Assembly: GCA_022841375.1 (NCBI GenBank)
Contig: JALHRQ010000013.1
Coordinates: 1-64,000, forward strand
From: Burkholderiales bacterium
GTDB lineage: Bacteria > Pseudomonadota > Gammaproteobacteria > Burkholderiales > SG8-41
Length of the DNA: 64,000 bases
Direction: 5' to 3'
Part shown: piece by piece, positions 28,814 to 36,736 of the stretch
Layout of the letters: every line of letters starts with the position of its first letter
Position numbering within the stretch: the first letter of the stretch is position 1
The notes under the pieces: model-generated
What the model saw: the letters and a program-made list of their open reading frames with translations, nothing else
Database searches by the model: none
Told to the model about the DNA's origin: nothing
Program-made: the position numbers and the translations under genes

Positions 28814-29866
28814 GTGCTTGAGCATGGCGGCAACCTGCACGACGCGATCGCCCGTTTTGGCCGACCGCGCGAAGACTGGGTCGATCTTTCTACCGGCATC
28901 AATCCGCAGCCGTATCCTGCGCCTCCGCTGGCTGCGAATGCCTGGCATCGCTTGCCGGAGGTTTGCCCTGCATTGACCGCTGCCGCCGAGGCCTATTACG
29001 GCGCGCCGCAGGTATTGCCGGTGGCGGGCACGCAAGCCGCGATTCAAGCGCTGCCACGCTTGCGTATTGCGCCTTCACGAGTGGTGGTGGCTGCGCCCGC
29101 TTATGCCGAACACGCCCATCGGTGGGCGCAGGCAGGCCATGCTATGCGTGAAGTTCCTTACGAGGAACTGGAGTCCGCCGTGGCGGATTGCGATGTGATG
29201 GTGATCTGCAATCCGAATAATCCGACCGGCGCCACAGTTGCGCCCGAAGTTCTGCTGGCTTGGGCCAACCAGTTGGCATTGCGCAACGGCTGGCTGGTGG
29301 TCGATGAGGCATTTGGTGATACCACTCCGCAGTTGAGCGTGGCGGCTTGGTCCGATCGTCCGGGGCTGATTGTGCTGCGCTCGGTAGGTAAATTTTTCGG
29401 CCTGGCGGGTTTGCGGCTGGGTTTCGTAGCGGCACATCCTGCGCTATTAGCAGCGTTATCTGAGGTTCTCGGCCCGTGGTCGGTGAGTGGCCCGGCGCAA
29501 GAAATCGGATGCGCGGCGCTGGCTGATCGTCCTTGGCAGCAGGCTACGCGTACACATTTGTTGAACGCCGGCGCGCGTTTGCACATGCTGCTGGCCCGTC
29601 ATGGGATCAGCGCGAGCGGCAGCGCGTTATATCAATGGTGGCCCGAGTGGGAAGCCGAAGCATTTTGGCTACACATGGCGAAGCGCGGCGTATGGGTGCG
29701 TTTGTTCACACGTGGCGCGCGCGGCATACGGCTTGGGTTGCCGCTGGACGAGGCGGCCTGGCAACGTTTGACGAACGTGCTTGATTCACTCGACGTCGAT
29801 CTGACGAATCGTCCTGGTTCTGGAATAAGTGCCGGCGTAGTTGCTGTGTGCGAGAAAAACGCGTAG
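28814..29866 (+). CDS. cobD: Threonine-phosphate decarboxylase
   Basis: This PLP enzyme makes (R)-1-amino-2-propanol phosphate from threonine phosphate for the nucleotide loop linker. The 350-residue class-I aminotransferase-fold protein begins [16 protein letters not shown], shows [11 protein letters not shown] near residue 132, DEAFGD near 165 and the PLP-lysine motif [15 protein letters not shown] near 193. It starts at GTG 28814 right after cbiB. Called CobC in the aerobic nomenclature; I use CobD to avoid confusion with the phosphatase. Confidence 0.93.
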   Translation: MLEHGGNLHDAIARFGRPREDWVDLSTGINPQPYPAPPLAANAWHRLPEVCPALTAAAEAYYGAPQVLPVAGTQAAIQALPRLRIAPSRVVVAAPAYAEHAHRWAQAGHAMREVPYEELESAVADCDVMVICNPNNPTGATVAPEVLLAWANQLALRNGWLVVDEAFGDTTPQLSVAAWSDRPGLIVLRSVGKFFGLAGLRLGFVAAHPALLAALSEVLGPWSVSGPAQEIGCAALADRPWQQATRTHLLNAGARLHMLLARHGISASGSALYQWWPEWEAEAFWLHMAKRGVWVRLFTRGARGIRLGLPLDEAAWQRLTNVLDSLDVDLTNRPGSGISAGVVAVCEKNA

Positions 29867-29883
29867 ACACGAAGCGACTACTT

Positions 29884-31329
29884 ATGAGCTTTCCCTATCG
29901 TACATTGATGGTGCAAGGCACTACTTCCGATGCCGGCAAAAGCACCGTGGTGGCGGCGCTATGCCGTCTACTCGCGCGACAAGGTGTCAAGGTGGTGCCG
30001 TTCAAACCGCAGAATATGGCGCTCAATAGCGCCGTCACTTCGGATGGCGGTGAAATCGGGCGCGCGCAGGCATTGCAGGCGCAGGCGGCCGGACTGGTGC
30101 CGCATACCGACATGAATCCAGTCTTGCTCAAGCCATCCAGCGATACCGGCGCGCAAGTCATTATCCACGGCAAAGTGCGGGCCGACATGAATGCACGCGA
30201 TTACCACCAGTACAAGACGGTCGCGATGCAAGCAGTGCTGGAATCGTACCGGCGGCTGACGGAGCAATATGAAGTCGTGATCGTGGAAGGTGCAGGCAGT
30301 CCGGCCGAGATCAATCTGCGTGAGCGCGACATTGCCAACATGGGTTTTGCCGAAGCGGTCGATTGCCCGGTGATCTTGGTGGCCGACATCCACCGCGGTG
30401 GAGTGTTTGCCCATATCGTCGGCACCTTGATCTGCCTTTCTGCCACCGAGCGCGAGCGGATCATCGGCTTTGTCATCAATTGTTTTCGCGGCGATATCGA
30501 ACTATTGAAACCGGGCCTGCAATGGCTGGAGGGACAAACCGGAAAACCGGTACTTGCGGTGCTGCCTTATGTGCAGGGCTTGTTCTTGGATGCTGAAGAT
30601 GCGATCCAGCCTGCACAAACCGCCGGTGGGAAATTTCGCGTGCTGATTCCGGTTTTGCCCAGAATTAGCAACCATACCGACTTCGATGCACTACGCGCGC
30701 ATCCTGATGTTGATTTGCAATTCATCGGTTCGGGGCAGGCGATTCCCCCCGCCGATTTGATCATCTTACCAGGCAGTAAAAGCACCCGCGCAGATCTTGC
30801 GTGGTTGGTCGAACATGGTTGGAAAGAAGCGATGAGCAAGCATGTTCGCTATGGAGGCAAGGTGATCGGCGTGTGCGGCGGCTTTCAGATGCTGGGGCAC
30901 GCCATATCCGATCCGCATGGCGTCGAAGGCCTGCCCGGCGTATCACAAGGACTGGGCTTGCTCGATATTGATACCGAGTTGACTCAGAAAAAACGCTTGG
31001 CGCAAGTCAGTGGTCGCTGTGCTTTCGTCGAAGCTGCCGTGAGCGGATACGAAATTCACATGGGAATTTCGCTAGGTGCTGCACTAAAAAAACCAGCCTT
31101 CGTCATCAATGATCGCCCAGAAGGTGCGCGCTCTCCGGACGATCAAATTATGGGCACCTATCTGCACGGGGTGTTCGATACTCCCGCAGCCTTTGCAGCA
31201 TTGTTACAATGGGCTGGGCTCTCCGGTGCGGCGCCGATTGACTTGGCGCAATTGCGTGAGAAAAGTCTAGACCGTATCGCCGATGCCACCGTGCCATTAT
31301 TGGATGCCCTGCAAGTAGTTTCAACTTGA
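29884..31329 (+). CDS. cbiP: Cobyric acid synthase
   Basis: CbiP (CobQ) amidates the b, d, e and g side chains of adenosylcobyrinate a,c-diamide with glutamine and ATP. The 481-residue protein has the N-terminal ATPase motif [34 protein letters not shown] near 35, [19 protein letters not shown] near 130, and a C-terminal glutaminase domain with the nucleophile in [10 protein letters not shown] (~residue 330). ATG 29884 is preferred over GTG 29848 because family sequence starts at [12 protein letters not shown]. It is the last cobalamin gene. Confidence 0.95.
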   Translation: MSFPYRTLMVQGTTSDAGKSTVVAALCRLLARQGVKVVPFKPQNMALNSAVTSDGGEIGRAQALQAQAAGLVPHTDMNPVLLKPSSDTGAQVIIHGKVRADMNARDYHQYKTVAMQAVLESYRRLTEQYEVVIVEGAGSPAEINLRERDIANMGFAEAVDCPVILVADIHRGGVFAHIVGTLICLSATERERIIGFVINCFRGDIELLKPGLQWLEGQTGKPVLAVLPYVQGLFLDAEDAIQPAQTAGGKFRVLIPVLPRISNHTDFDALRAHPDVDLQFIGSGQAIPPADLIILPGSKSTRADLAWLVEHGWKEAMSKHVRYGGKVIGVCGGFQMLGHAISDPHGVEGLPGVSQGLGLLDIDTELTQKKRLAQVSGRCAFVEAAVSGYEIHMGISLGAALKKPAFVINDRPEGARSPDDQIMGTYLHGVFDTPAAFAALLQWAGLSGAAPIDLAQLREKSLDRIADATVPLLDALQVVST

Positions 31330-31650
31330 AGTGGCTAGAATTTTCTTGAGGTTTGATTGAGTATTGCCAGATGGTCAGGTGATGTGTGATGCACAACGGG
31401 TTCCAAAGAAAATAGACTACTCGGATTCGGATGCTCGCACGGTCTTTTTGATAATTGAGTTGAAGTTCTGTCTTCTTATTGGCCCAGATACTAAGGGGAC
31501 GCGTCACAAACATTTGATTTAGCCAGGTTGTGGAGACAACCAGCGATAGATAACTTGCGCAGGCCCGGACACTGGGTTAGTCGAGCACACCACCGTTAAC
31601 ACGGTAATCCAGCTTGACCCGTTCCTAGTTCTCGGGGAGAATCATTCAAT
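31330..31650. other. Intergenic stretch before the second riboswitch
   Basis: No gene or known RNA is recognised in these 321 bases. The promoter for the riboswitch-peptide-radical SAM transcript must lie here; no confident -35/-10 pair can be named. The sequence is less GC-rich than its flanks. Confidence 0.4.
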
Positions 31651-31820
31651 CGTTCGGTTCGACGAAACGGAACACGGTGTGAATCCGTGGCGGGCCCGCC
31701 GCTGTATCCGGGGACGGACGCTGCAAGATCGCAAGATCGGCCACTGACGGGGATCCACCCCGGCGGGAAGGCGCAGCGCTCCGGCTGATCCGGTAGCCAG
31801 AAGACGTGTCGAACCGATTC
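31651..31820 (+). ncRNA. Cobalamin riboswitch upstream of a peptide/radical SAM cassette
   Basis: A second cobalamin aptamer is visible. The closing stem pairs CGGTTCGAC (31655-31663) with GTCGAACCG (31808-31816). Conserved elements in order are ACACGGTGTGAATCC, GCCCGCCGCTGTA, GGCCACTGACGG, GGCGGGAAGGCG and TGATCCGGTAGCCAGAAGAC. It is followed 12-15 bases later by a strong intrinsic terminator, so control is probably by transcription attenuation. Nothing of the cobalamin pathway lies downstream; the regulated genes are the small peptide gene and the radical SAM gene. Confidence 0.92.
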
Positions 31821-31832
31821 GGAGTCTAGGTA

Positions 31833-31887
31833 AGGGCTCCGGCTGACTGCGTGCGCAAGCGTGCAGTCAGCCGGAGCCCTTTTTGTT
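31833..31887 (+). terminator. Riboswitch-linked intrinsic terminator
   Basis: A perfect 18-bp stem (31833-31850 with 31863-31880, 12-base loop) is followed by TTTTTGTTTTT. It lies between the cobalamin aptamer and the peptide start, as expected for an expression platform that stops transcription when B12 is bound. Confidence 0.92.
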
Positions 31888-31910
31888 TTTCTAGTCCAGA
31901 GGAGTAGATC

Positions 31911-32060
31911 ATGACGCAGACAGTGCAAACGCAACAACCGCCCCAAACCGCCGCCAACGCACAACCGGTCGCCCCGACCATCGCCGTGCGCAAGAGCTGC
32001 AACCCCGATGGCATTGGCCTCTCGCACTACGTGCTGATGGACAGGAAATCCGCCAAATGA
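31911..32060 (+). CDS. Probable RiPP precursor peptide (49 residues)
   Basis: This short gene encodes 49 residues. The first ~25 are rich in Q, P, A and T (a leader-like part, MTQTVQTQQPPQTAANAQPV). The C-terminal part carries the only cysteine: RKSCNPDGIGLSHYVLMD with Cys30, His39 and Tyr40, then RKSAK. A clear ribosome site (GAGGAGTAGATC) precedes the ATG, and the stop overlaps the start of the radical SAM gene (ATGA). The arrangement is that of a substrate peptide and its maturase. I recall a TIGRFAM pair named CbpA/CbpB (a cobalamin-linked peptide and a radical SAM enzyme) with this layout; I cannot verify the match. The modification and final product are unknown. Confidence 0.8.
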   Translation: MTQTVQTQQPPQTAANAQPVAPTIAVRKSCNPDGIGLSHYVLMDRKSAK

Positions 32061-33481
32061 CGGCAGCAGTCCTGAAGCGGTCCGACGCCGGTCCAGCGCT
32101 TTTCCGCGTGGACATCGGCCACGATGTCTACGCGGCGGTCACCGACCCGAACACCGCCTTCTGGGCGCTGGTCGACAAGACGCGCATCGCGGAGGAACTG
32201 GCTGGCGGTCCGTTACTCGACGCCTACCGCGCCAAGGCCGACAGCTTCGCTCGCGAGTTGCACGCACTGCGGTTCGAGCTAAAGCCGTCCGGTGTCTACC
32301 TTAACCCGACGGAGCGCTGCAACCTCAACTGTACTTACTGTTACCTGCCGGATACCCAGCGCAGCGGCGGCAGCCACATGCCGCAAAAGATGCTCTTGGA
32401 TTCGCTCCGGCGCCTGCGCAGCTACTTTCGGTCGGTCATGCCCGATGGGCGCAAGCCGCGCGCCATCTTCCACGGGGCCGAGCCGCTGATGAACAAGGCG
32501 GCGGTGTTCGTTGCTATTGACGAATTCGCCAACGATTTCGCCTTTGGCCTGCAGACAAACGGCACACTGCTCGACGACGCTGCGGTCGAATTCCTCACTG
32601 CGCGCAACGTCAGTATCGGCCTCTCGCTCGACGGCCCGGTGGCCGGCATCACCAACGCCACGCGCCGCACCTGGGGTGGCAAGAGCGTGCACAACAAGGT
32701 GCTGGCCGCGATGGACAGGCTCAAGGGCTACGGCTCGTGGAGTGTCATCACCACCTGCACTACGGAGAACCTGCCTTACCTGACGAATATAGTCGAACTC
32801 TTCCACGAACGCGAAGTGCCGACCTGCATGCTCAATACGGTGCGCTGCACGCTGCCCGGCGCGCGTAGCGTCAAGCCGGCCGACGGTGACATGGCCAAGG
32901 CTTTCTTCGCCGCCATAGACCGCACCCACTCGCTCTACCGCGAGACCGGGCGCAAGCTAATAGTCGCCAACTTCGCCAACATCCTGCTCGCCATTCTTGC
33001 CCCGACAGCGCGGCGGCTGATGTGCGACATCTCGCCCTGCGGCGGCGGCCGCGCCTTCTTCGCGCTGGCGGCGGACGGTAGTCTCTACCCGTGCAGCGAG
33101 TTCATCGGGTTGCCGCGCTTCAATGGCGGCAAGCTATTCGACGATAGCGTCGAGTGTGGAGTGGAAGCGGCGCTGGCCTCATCCGCCTTCCGCGCCGTCA
33201 CTGAGCGCGACGCCGACCGCTTCTCACCCTGTGGTGAATGCGCCATCCGCCACTTCTGCGGCTCGCCATGCCCGGCCGAGGCGCACGAGATGAACGGCGG
33301 CATGGAGAAAGTCGGCGCCTTCTGCGATTTCTACAAGGAACAGGTGAGCTACGCCCTGCGCCTGATCGCTGACCGCAATGCCGACAACTACCTGTGGGAC
33401 GGCTGGGACGAGGCAACGGAAACGGTGTTCGATGTGGCCGCCTACCCGCCTGCTCACAGGCCAGAATCTCTTTGCCTTTGA
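32057..33481 (+). CDS. Radical SAM/SPASM peptide maturase
   Basis: This 474-residue protein has an ~80-residue N-terminal part, then the radical SAM core with cluster motif CNLNCTYC (Cys88, Cys92, Cys95) after YLNPTER. The SAM-binding region includes FHGAEPLM near 138 and LQTNGTLLDD near 165. The C-terminal SPASM part has Cys328, Cys346, Cys392, Cys395, Cys401, Cys405 and Cys423 (the CX2CX5CX3C pattern), able to hold two auxiliary [4Fe-4S] clusters. Such enzymes modify peptides, for example by thioether or C-C crosslinks. The start overlaps the peptide stop, so the two are coupled and under the B12 riboswitch. The last ~10 codons (from ~33450) come from a transposase remnant read backwards, so the native C-terminus is altered; the catalytic and SPASM parts are intact. 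Confidence 0.88.
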   Translation: MTAAVLKRSDAGPALFRVDIGHDVYAAVTDPNTAFWALVDKTRIAEELAGGPLLDAYRAKADSFARELHALRFELKPSGVYLNPTERCNLNCTYCYLPDTQRSGGSHMPQKMLLDSLRRLRSYFRSVMPDGRKPRAIFHGAEPLMNKAAVFVAIDEFANDFAFGLQTNGTLLDDAAVEFLTARNVSIGLSLDGPVAGITNATRRTWGGKSVHNKVLAAMDRLKGYGSWSVITTCTTENLPYLTNIVELFHEREVPTCMLNTVRCTLPGARSVKPADGDMAKAFFAAIDRTHSLYRETGRKLIVANFANILLAILAPTARRLMCDISPCGGGRAFFALAADGSLYPCSEFIGLPRFNGGKLFDDSVECGVEAALASSAFRAVTERDADRFSPCGECAIRHFCGSPCPAEAHEMNGGMEKVGAFCDFYKEQVSYALRLIADRNADNYLWDGWDEATETVFDVAAYPPAHRPESLCL

Positions 33482-33600
33482 AGTAACCCCGGTCTGCAAC
33501 CACGGTGAGATCTTTCTCTCCCATGGCAAGGCGCAGGTTGAATGCGACATAGACGCGGTTGCGCATGAACTTTCTGTAACCCCCGATGTTGCCCATTTCG
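33449..33600 (-). mobile_element. Transposase remnant (IS1182-like)
   Basis: Read on the minus strand, the sequence encodes AMGEKDLTVVADRGYFKGKE followed by ILACEQAG, matching the catalytic-domain segment of IS1182-group DDE transposases. Only ~30 residues are convincing; the upstream part (MGNIGGYRKFMRNRVYVAF) is not clearly alignable. No terminal repeats or complete element are present. Its edge at ~33450 cuts into the 3' end of the radical SAM gene. Confidence 0.6.
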
Positions 33601-33694
33601 CCTGATTGGTCAAGTCGGCCGGGGGAATTTCACCCTCGGCCGACTCGACCAGTCGTATCGTTGGTTTGATCGTATGGAGTAGCACGATACGGAA

Positions 33695-33904
33695 ATGACA
33701 AATGCATCTGACGATTCCAAAGCATTTTATAAATGGTTTCGTGATTCGGTCGTGTCGGAGCACACAGATCAACTTCGGCGCATGGTTCGCTATTTAAAGG
33801 CGTGGGCAGCTATTGTATTTAAACTCGTTGAGTCAAATATTCTAGACTACACTTGCCAAAAATGTAGTGTGGGGGCATTTTTAGGGGCATCTAAGAAATT
33901 CTAA
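33695..33904 (+). pseudogene. Fragment of a CBASS-type CD-NTase (oligonucleotide cyclase)
   Basis: A 69-codon frame contains FYKWFRDSVVSEHTDQLRRM followed by VRYLKAWAA. The WF...QLRR.VRYLKAW pattern is characteristic of the helical part after the nucleotidyltransferase core of CBASS cyclases (SMODS proteins). The catalytic core and C-terminus are absent and the last ~20 residues are unrelated. It is a relic of a phage-defence gene next to the island edge. Family assignment is from memory. Confidence 0.45.
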
Positions 33905-33965
33905 TTCCTGAAAATATAGTTTTCACAAGTGGTTATGAGGGAGATTCGAATCCCTCTCTCCGCCA
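33868..33965 (+). other. 3' tRNA fragment: probable attachment-site remnant of an island
   Basis: Bases 33945-33965 read TTCGAATCCCTCTCTCCGCC plus A, exactly the T-loop, 3' T-stem and acceptor end (with CCA) of a tRNA, most like tRNA-Ser. The 5' T-stem GAGGG (33937-33941) is separated from the loop by three extra bases, and no 5' half of a tRNA lies upstream. Upstream, GGGGGCAT and GGGGCAT repeats (33868-33888) resemble integrase arm sites near P4-type attachment sites. This is the expected structure of an attR left by integration into a tRNA 3' end. The intact tRNA would lie beyond the left edge of the window. Confidence 0.65.
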
Positions 33966-33966
33966 A

Positions 33967-34001
33967 ATACAAAACGGGGCCTTGTGCCCCGTTTTTGTAT
34001 T
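33967..34001 (+). terminator. Terminator behind the tRNA fragment
   Basis: A hairpin with stem ATACAAAACGGGGC / GCCCCGTTTTTGTAT and loop CTTGT ends in a T-rich arm. It directly follows the CCA end of the tRNA fragment and is probably the original terminator of the disrupted tRNA gene. Confidence 0.85.
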
Positions 34002-34059
34002 TGTGGTGAAGGGAGTAGAGAGAAGCCTCCGGTTCGACCAACGGCGTTAGCGTTTCTAC

Positions 34060-35121
34060 TTATTTCGCCGGCAGGCGGACGCTCACCAGATCCGTTCCAA
34101 CGATGATGTTGCCGGCAAATCCCCCTTCCTGCGCTGACTTGCGGTAATCGGCTTCCGTCAGCGCGCCGCCCGGCAGCTTGTAAGGCCCTTGCTGCTTCGC
34201 GCCTAGCGGCGGGATCAGGTGGGTGAGCATCAGATGCTTTGCGCCGGCGCGTTTTGCCATGGCACCCAAATCGGCGGACGTGCTCTGGCGAAAATAAAAA
34301 GGCGGAGGCATGCCGCTGCCCTTGTCCGGTGCCATGACCGGATGAATCGCAGAATGCACAATCACATCGGCGCCCTTGGCGAGTTTTTCGACTTGATCCG
34401 AAGTCGAGGAAGTGCGTGGCGGTGCAAACACGTCGTTGCCGGCGTCACCGCCGATGACGACACTGCCCGCGGGAGTATCCACGCGATAGGAGGCATGACC
34501 CGGTATGTGCGTTGAGCGGATCGCGCTGACCTTGACGTCGCCGGACGACCAGACCTGCTGCGGCTCGTCTTTGGGTTCGAAGGCAATGGTATTGATTAAC
34601 GCTGCCGGGCCACCTTCGGGACGTGTTTTGTCTTCCGAGTAGCGCTGGGCAATTTCGCCAGACTTGAGGTAGGCGTCGGCGATATGCGCCGCGAATTTCG
34701 AGCAACTGACGCCATAACCCTGCGGTGACGGCTGATCGGCGCTGCAGACCATGTCGAGCTTCGGGGCCTTGGCGCTGAAGTGCCAGCGTACCTGCACGAG
34801 GTCGGCAAAACCATCGGCGTGATCCGAATGCATGTGGGTAAAGAACACCGCATTGATCTGCGCCGGCGTCACACCGAGCTGCGACAGTCGCATGCTGGTG
34901 CCGCGCCCCGCGTCGAACTGCAGCCTTACTGCGCCGCAATCATTGCTGTCGTCGCCGTAGCGCACCAGCGTTCCGGAACCGGCGAGTCCGTTAAAGACGG
35001 AAGGTCCGCCCTGGGTGCCTGTCAAAGTCACAATCAGGCAGGGTGCTGCCGCAACCGTCGATGCCGGTCCTGCCAGCCAGAAAATCCCCACGAGCGACAG
35101 CGAAATCAATATTTTTTTCAT
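34060..35121 (-). CDS. Secreted metallo-beta-lactamase-fold hydrolase
   Basis: The 353-residue precursor begins with a signal peptide (MKKILISLSLVGIFWLAGPA...VAAA), so it acts in the periplasm. The MBL-fold metal motif FTHMHSDHADGFADL lies near residue 95, with later ligands in STHIPGHA and GGDAGND and a final histidine in LTHLIPP. The layout is closest to RNase Z/arylsulfatase-like MBL enzymes, but a secreted form is unlikely to process tRNA; the substrate is unknown. The start at 35121 has a strong ribosome site (AAAGGAGGAG), whereas the frame's upstream start at 35184 does not. It is the last gene of the GntR-AhpD-MBL group. Confidence 0.85.
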   Translation of the reverse strand: MKKILISLSLVGIFWLAGPASTVAAAPCLIVTLTGTQGGPSVFNGLAGSGTLVRYGDDSNDCGAVRLQFDAGRGTSMRLSQLGVTPAQINAVFFTHMHSDHADGFADLVQVRWHFSAKAPKLDMVCSADQPSPQGYGVSCSKFAAHIADAYLKSGEIAQRYSEDKTRPEGGPAALINTIAFEPKDEPQQVWSSGDVKVSAIRSTHIPGHASYRVDTPAGSVVIGGDAGNDVFAPPRTSSTSDQVEKLAKGADVIVHSAIHPVMAPDKGSGMPPPFYFRQSTSADLGAMAKRAGAKHLMLTHLIPPLGAKQQGPYKLPGGALTEADYRKSAQEGGFAGNIIVGTDLVSVRLPAK

Positions 35122-35219
35122 TTTGATGACTCCTCCTTTGTTGAAAACAGATTGCAGCGCCAGGCGATATCCGGACTCGAGCAATAAATGGTTTTCAGTG
35201 GATGTCTGTCATGGAAGTT

Positions 35220-35786
35220 TCATGCGGATGCGCGTTTTTGCTTGAGAAAGGCATCGAACTCCCCCTGCTTGGCCGACAAGGTCTTCAGCCAGCGCTGGCC
35301 GCCGAAGGTAAAGCCGATCCAGTAACCGATTTCAACAATCTCGGCTTCATTGAACTCGCCTTTCAGCTGCGCCCACAACGCATCGTCAGCCTGGTTGGGG
35401 TCGTACATGATGGCGTCGGCATAACGCAGCGCGATTTTTTCGCGAGCCGTAAACTTTTCGGATTTTTCGTATTGCATCAACTCGAACATCCGGTCATTCG
35501 CATCCCGCGCGGACCGCGCGGTTCCCTGATTGCTTCAGTAGCCGCATTCGATGGTGTGTGCGACGTACGCTCTCAGTAGTTCCTTGAGGTCGTGTTCGAC
35601 AATGCCGGCGCCGTTGTCAAAAAGCATCTCGCGGGTGAGCGTGAATGAGCGCATGACATCCGGCTGGTGCGCACGGATCGCCTGGTTTTCGGGGCCCGGT
35701 CGCCCCGCGGCGACTGCGCTGTCCAGCCAGCCGCGGATCTGCGGGTCGGCAATGGTCTCGGGATCAACGTAACTCAAACGCGCCAT
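35220..35786 (-). CDS. AhpD-like (CMD family) protein with in-frame TGA: selenoprotein candidate
   Basis: The minus-strand frame from ATG 35786 runs 83 codons to a TGA (35537-35535) and continues without change to the stop at 35220, giving 188 residues if TGA is read through. Both halves belong to the carboxymuconolactone decarboxylase/AhpD fold: LLRAYVAHTIECGY before, and MFELMQYEKSEKFTAREKIA, IVEIGYWIGFTFGG after. The TGA falls exactly where the family has the second cysteine of its redox CxxC (here C-G-Y-TGA). Twenty bases after TGA a stem CCGCGCG / CGCGCGG closes a GUC loop, fitting the usual bacterial SECIS spacing and a G in the loop. Reading as selenocysteine is inference; a nonsense mutation is the alternative. 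Ribosome site GGAGG precedes the ATG. Confidence 0.75.
35505..35521 (-). promoter_or_regulatory. Candidate bacterial SECIS stem-loop
   Basis: Seven-base-pair stem CCGCGCG / CGCGCGG with a GTC loop, starting 13 bases after the in-frame TGA on the minus strand. Loop distance (20 bases) and a G as first loop base fit the general bacterial SECIS pattern. GC-rich sequence can form such hairpins by chance. Confidence 0.5.
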
Positions 35787-35842
35787 CAGGGGCCTCCATG
35801 CTTTTGTTTGATCAATAGTGGGTTGGTATTGGAATGGGTGTT

Positions 35843-36559
35843 TTACCGCCGGGCTGAAACGTTCTCCGGGGTTTGTGCCAGCAGTCGCATCAGTTCGGCG
35901 GCGCCGCGACGGGCTTCGTCCCGGGTGGCGGCTTCTGCCGCTGCCGCATCGCGGTTGCGAATCGCCGACCAGATGGTCTTGAGCCCATCGATGGCTTCCT
36001 GCGGGCGGGTCGATGAGCGCTGCGGGTGGGTCATGCCGATGGCGCGCCATTGCCGGATGCGTGACTGCAATGTGGCGAGCATGGCGGGCAGCGAAGGGCT
36101 GCGCGAGCCGCTGACCAGAAGGTCATAAAATCGGTTCTTGCCTTCGAGGGCTCCCACGGCATCGCCGATTTCATAAGCTTTGATGGCCTCGGTTGCGGCC
36201 TGATCCAGCAGGTGCAGGTTTTTGGCATCGGCTTTTTCGGCGAACGACCTTGCCGCAAGACCTTCAAGAACAGCGCGAATGGCATACAGATCTTCAATTT
36301 CGTCTGTGCTGAGTTCGCGCACGATGGGCCCGCGGTTGGGGATCACCGTAATCAGGCCTTCGGATTCCAGTTGCCGCAGCGCTTCTCGGACAAGTGTTCG
36401 TGATACGCCCAGGCTGAGCGTCAGTTCCCGTTCCGTCAGCCGTTGGCCGGGACGGAACTGGCCCTTGATGATGGCCTCTCTTATGGCGTGTTCAACCTGT
36501 TGGCGCAGCGGGGCTGCGTGTTTTGCGATTTCGAGCAGTGGCGTAGCGGGCATGGCCAT
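35843..36559 (-). CDS. GntR-family regulator, FCD subfamily
   Basis: The 238-residue protein has a winged-helix DNA-binding domain (PLRQQVEHAIREAIIKGQF, then RPGQRLTERELTLSLGVSRT and LVREALRQLESEGLI, residues ~18-80) and an all-helical FCD ligand domain (residues ~95-230, starting EIEDLYAIRAVLEGLAARSF). FCD regulators usually respond to small organic acids. It is encoded upstream of, and in line with, the AhpD-like and MBL genes on the minus strand and probably controls them and itself through the palindrome at 36573. Confidence 0.9.
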   Translation of the reverse strand: MAMPATPLLEIAKHAAPLRQQVEHAIREAIIKGQFRPGQRLTERELTLSLGVSRTLVREALRQLESEGLITVIPNRGPIVRELSTDEIEDLYAIRAVLEGLAARSFAEKADAKNLHLLDQAATEAIKAYEIGDAVGALEGKNRFYDLLVSGSRSPSLPAMLATLQSRIRQWRAIGMTHPQRSSTRPQEAIDGLKTIWSAIRNRDAAAAEAATRDEARRGAAELMRLLAQTPENVSARR

Positions 36560-36572
36560 CGTCCATGGTTAT

Positions 36573-36585
36573 ATTGTCAGACAAT
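36573..36585. promoter_or_regulatory. Candidate GntR operator
   Basis: The palindrome ATTGTC-A-GACAAT lies 14 bases upstream of the GntR start. It fits the TNGTnnnACNA type of FCD/FadR operators. A partial second copy (AAGACAAT) follows at 36586-36593. Confidence 0.6.
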
Positions 36586-36736
36586 AAGACAATCTGTTGA
36601 GGATGGCAATAACCTGGTATCGGGAGTGATCGCAGAGATTCATTAAAACCACAGTAATTCATTGTTTATAAATGAAAAACGGAGCTTAAGGCACCATTTC
36701 AATATCCCCGGCCAGTGAACTAGCGCATGGCAGAGC

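Noticed and set aside
31596..32027. Minus-strand ORF of 143 codons across the second riboswitch
   Set aside because: It covers the aptamer, the terminator and the peptide gene backwards and shows no family features.
33931..33965. Complete tRNA gene
   Set aside because: Only the T-loop side and acceptor are present, and three extra bases disrupt the T arm; no D-arm or anticodon arm lies upstream.
35220..35489. Stand-alone 89-residue CMD protein starting at 35489
   Set aside because: The start lies inside a family-typical segment, has no ribosome site, and the N-terminal half lies in the same frame just upstream of a single TGA; treating both as one gene explains the data better.
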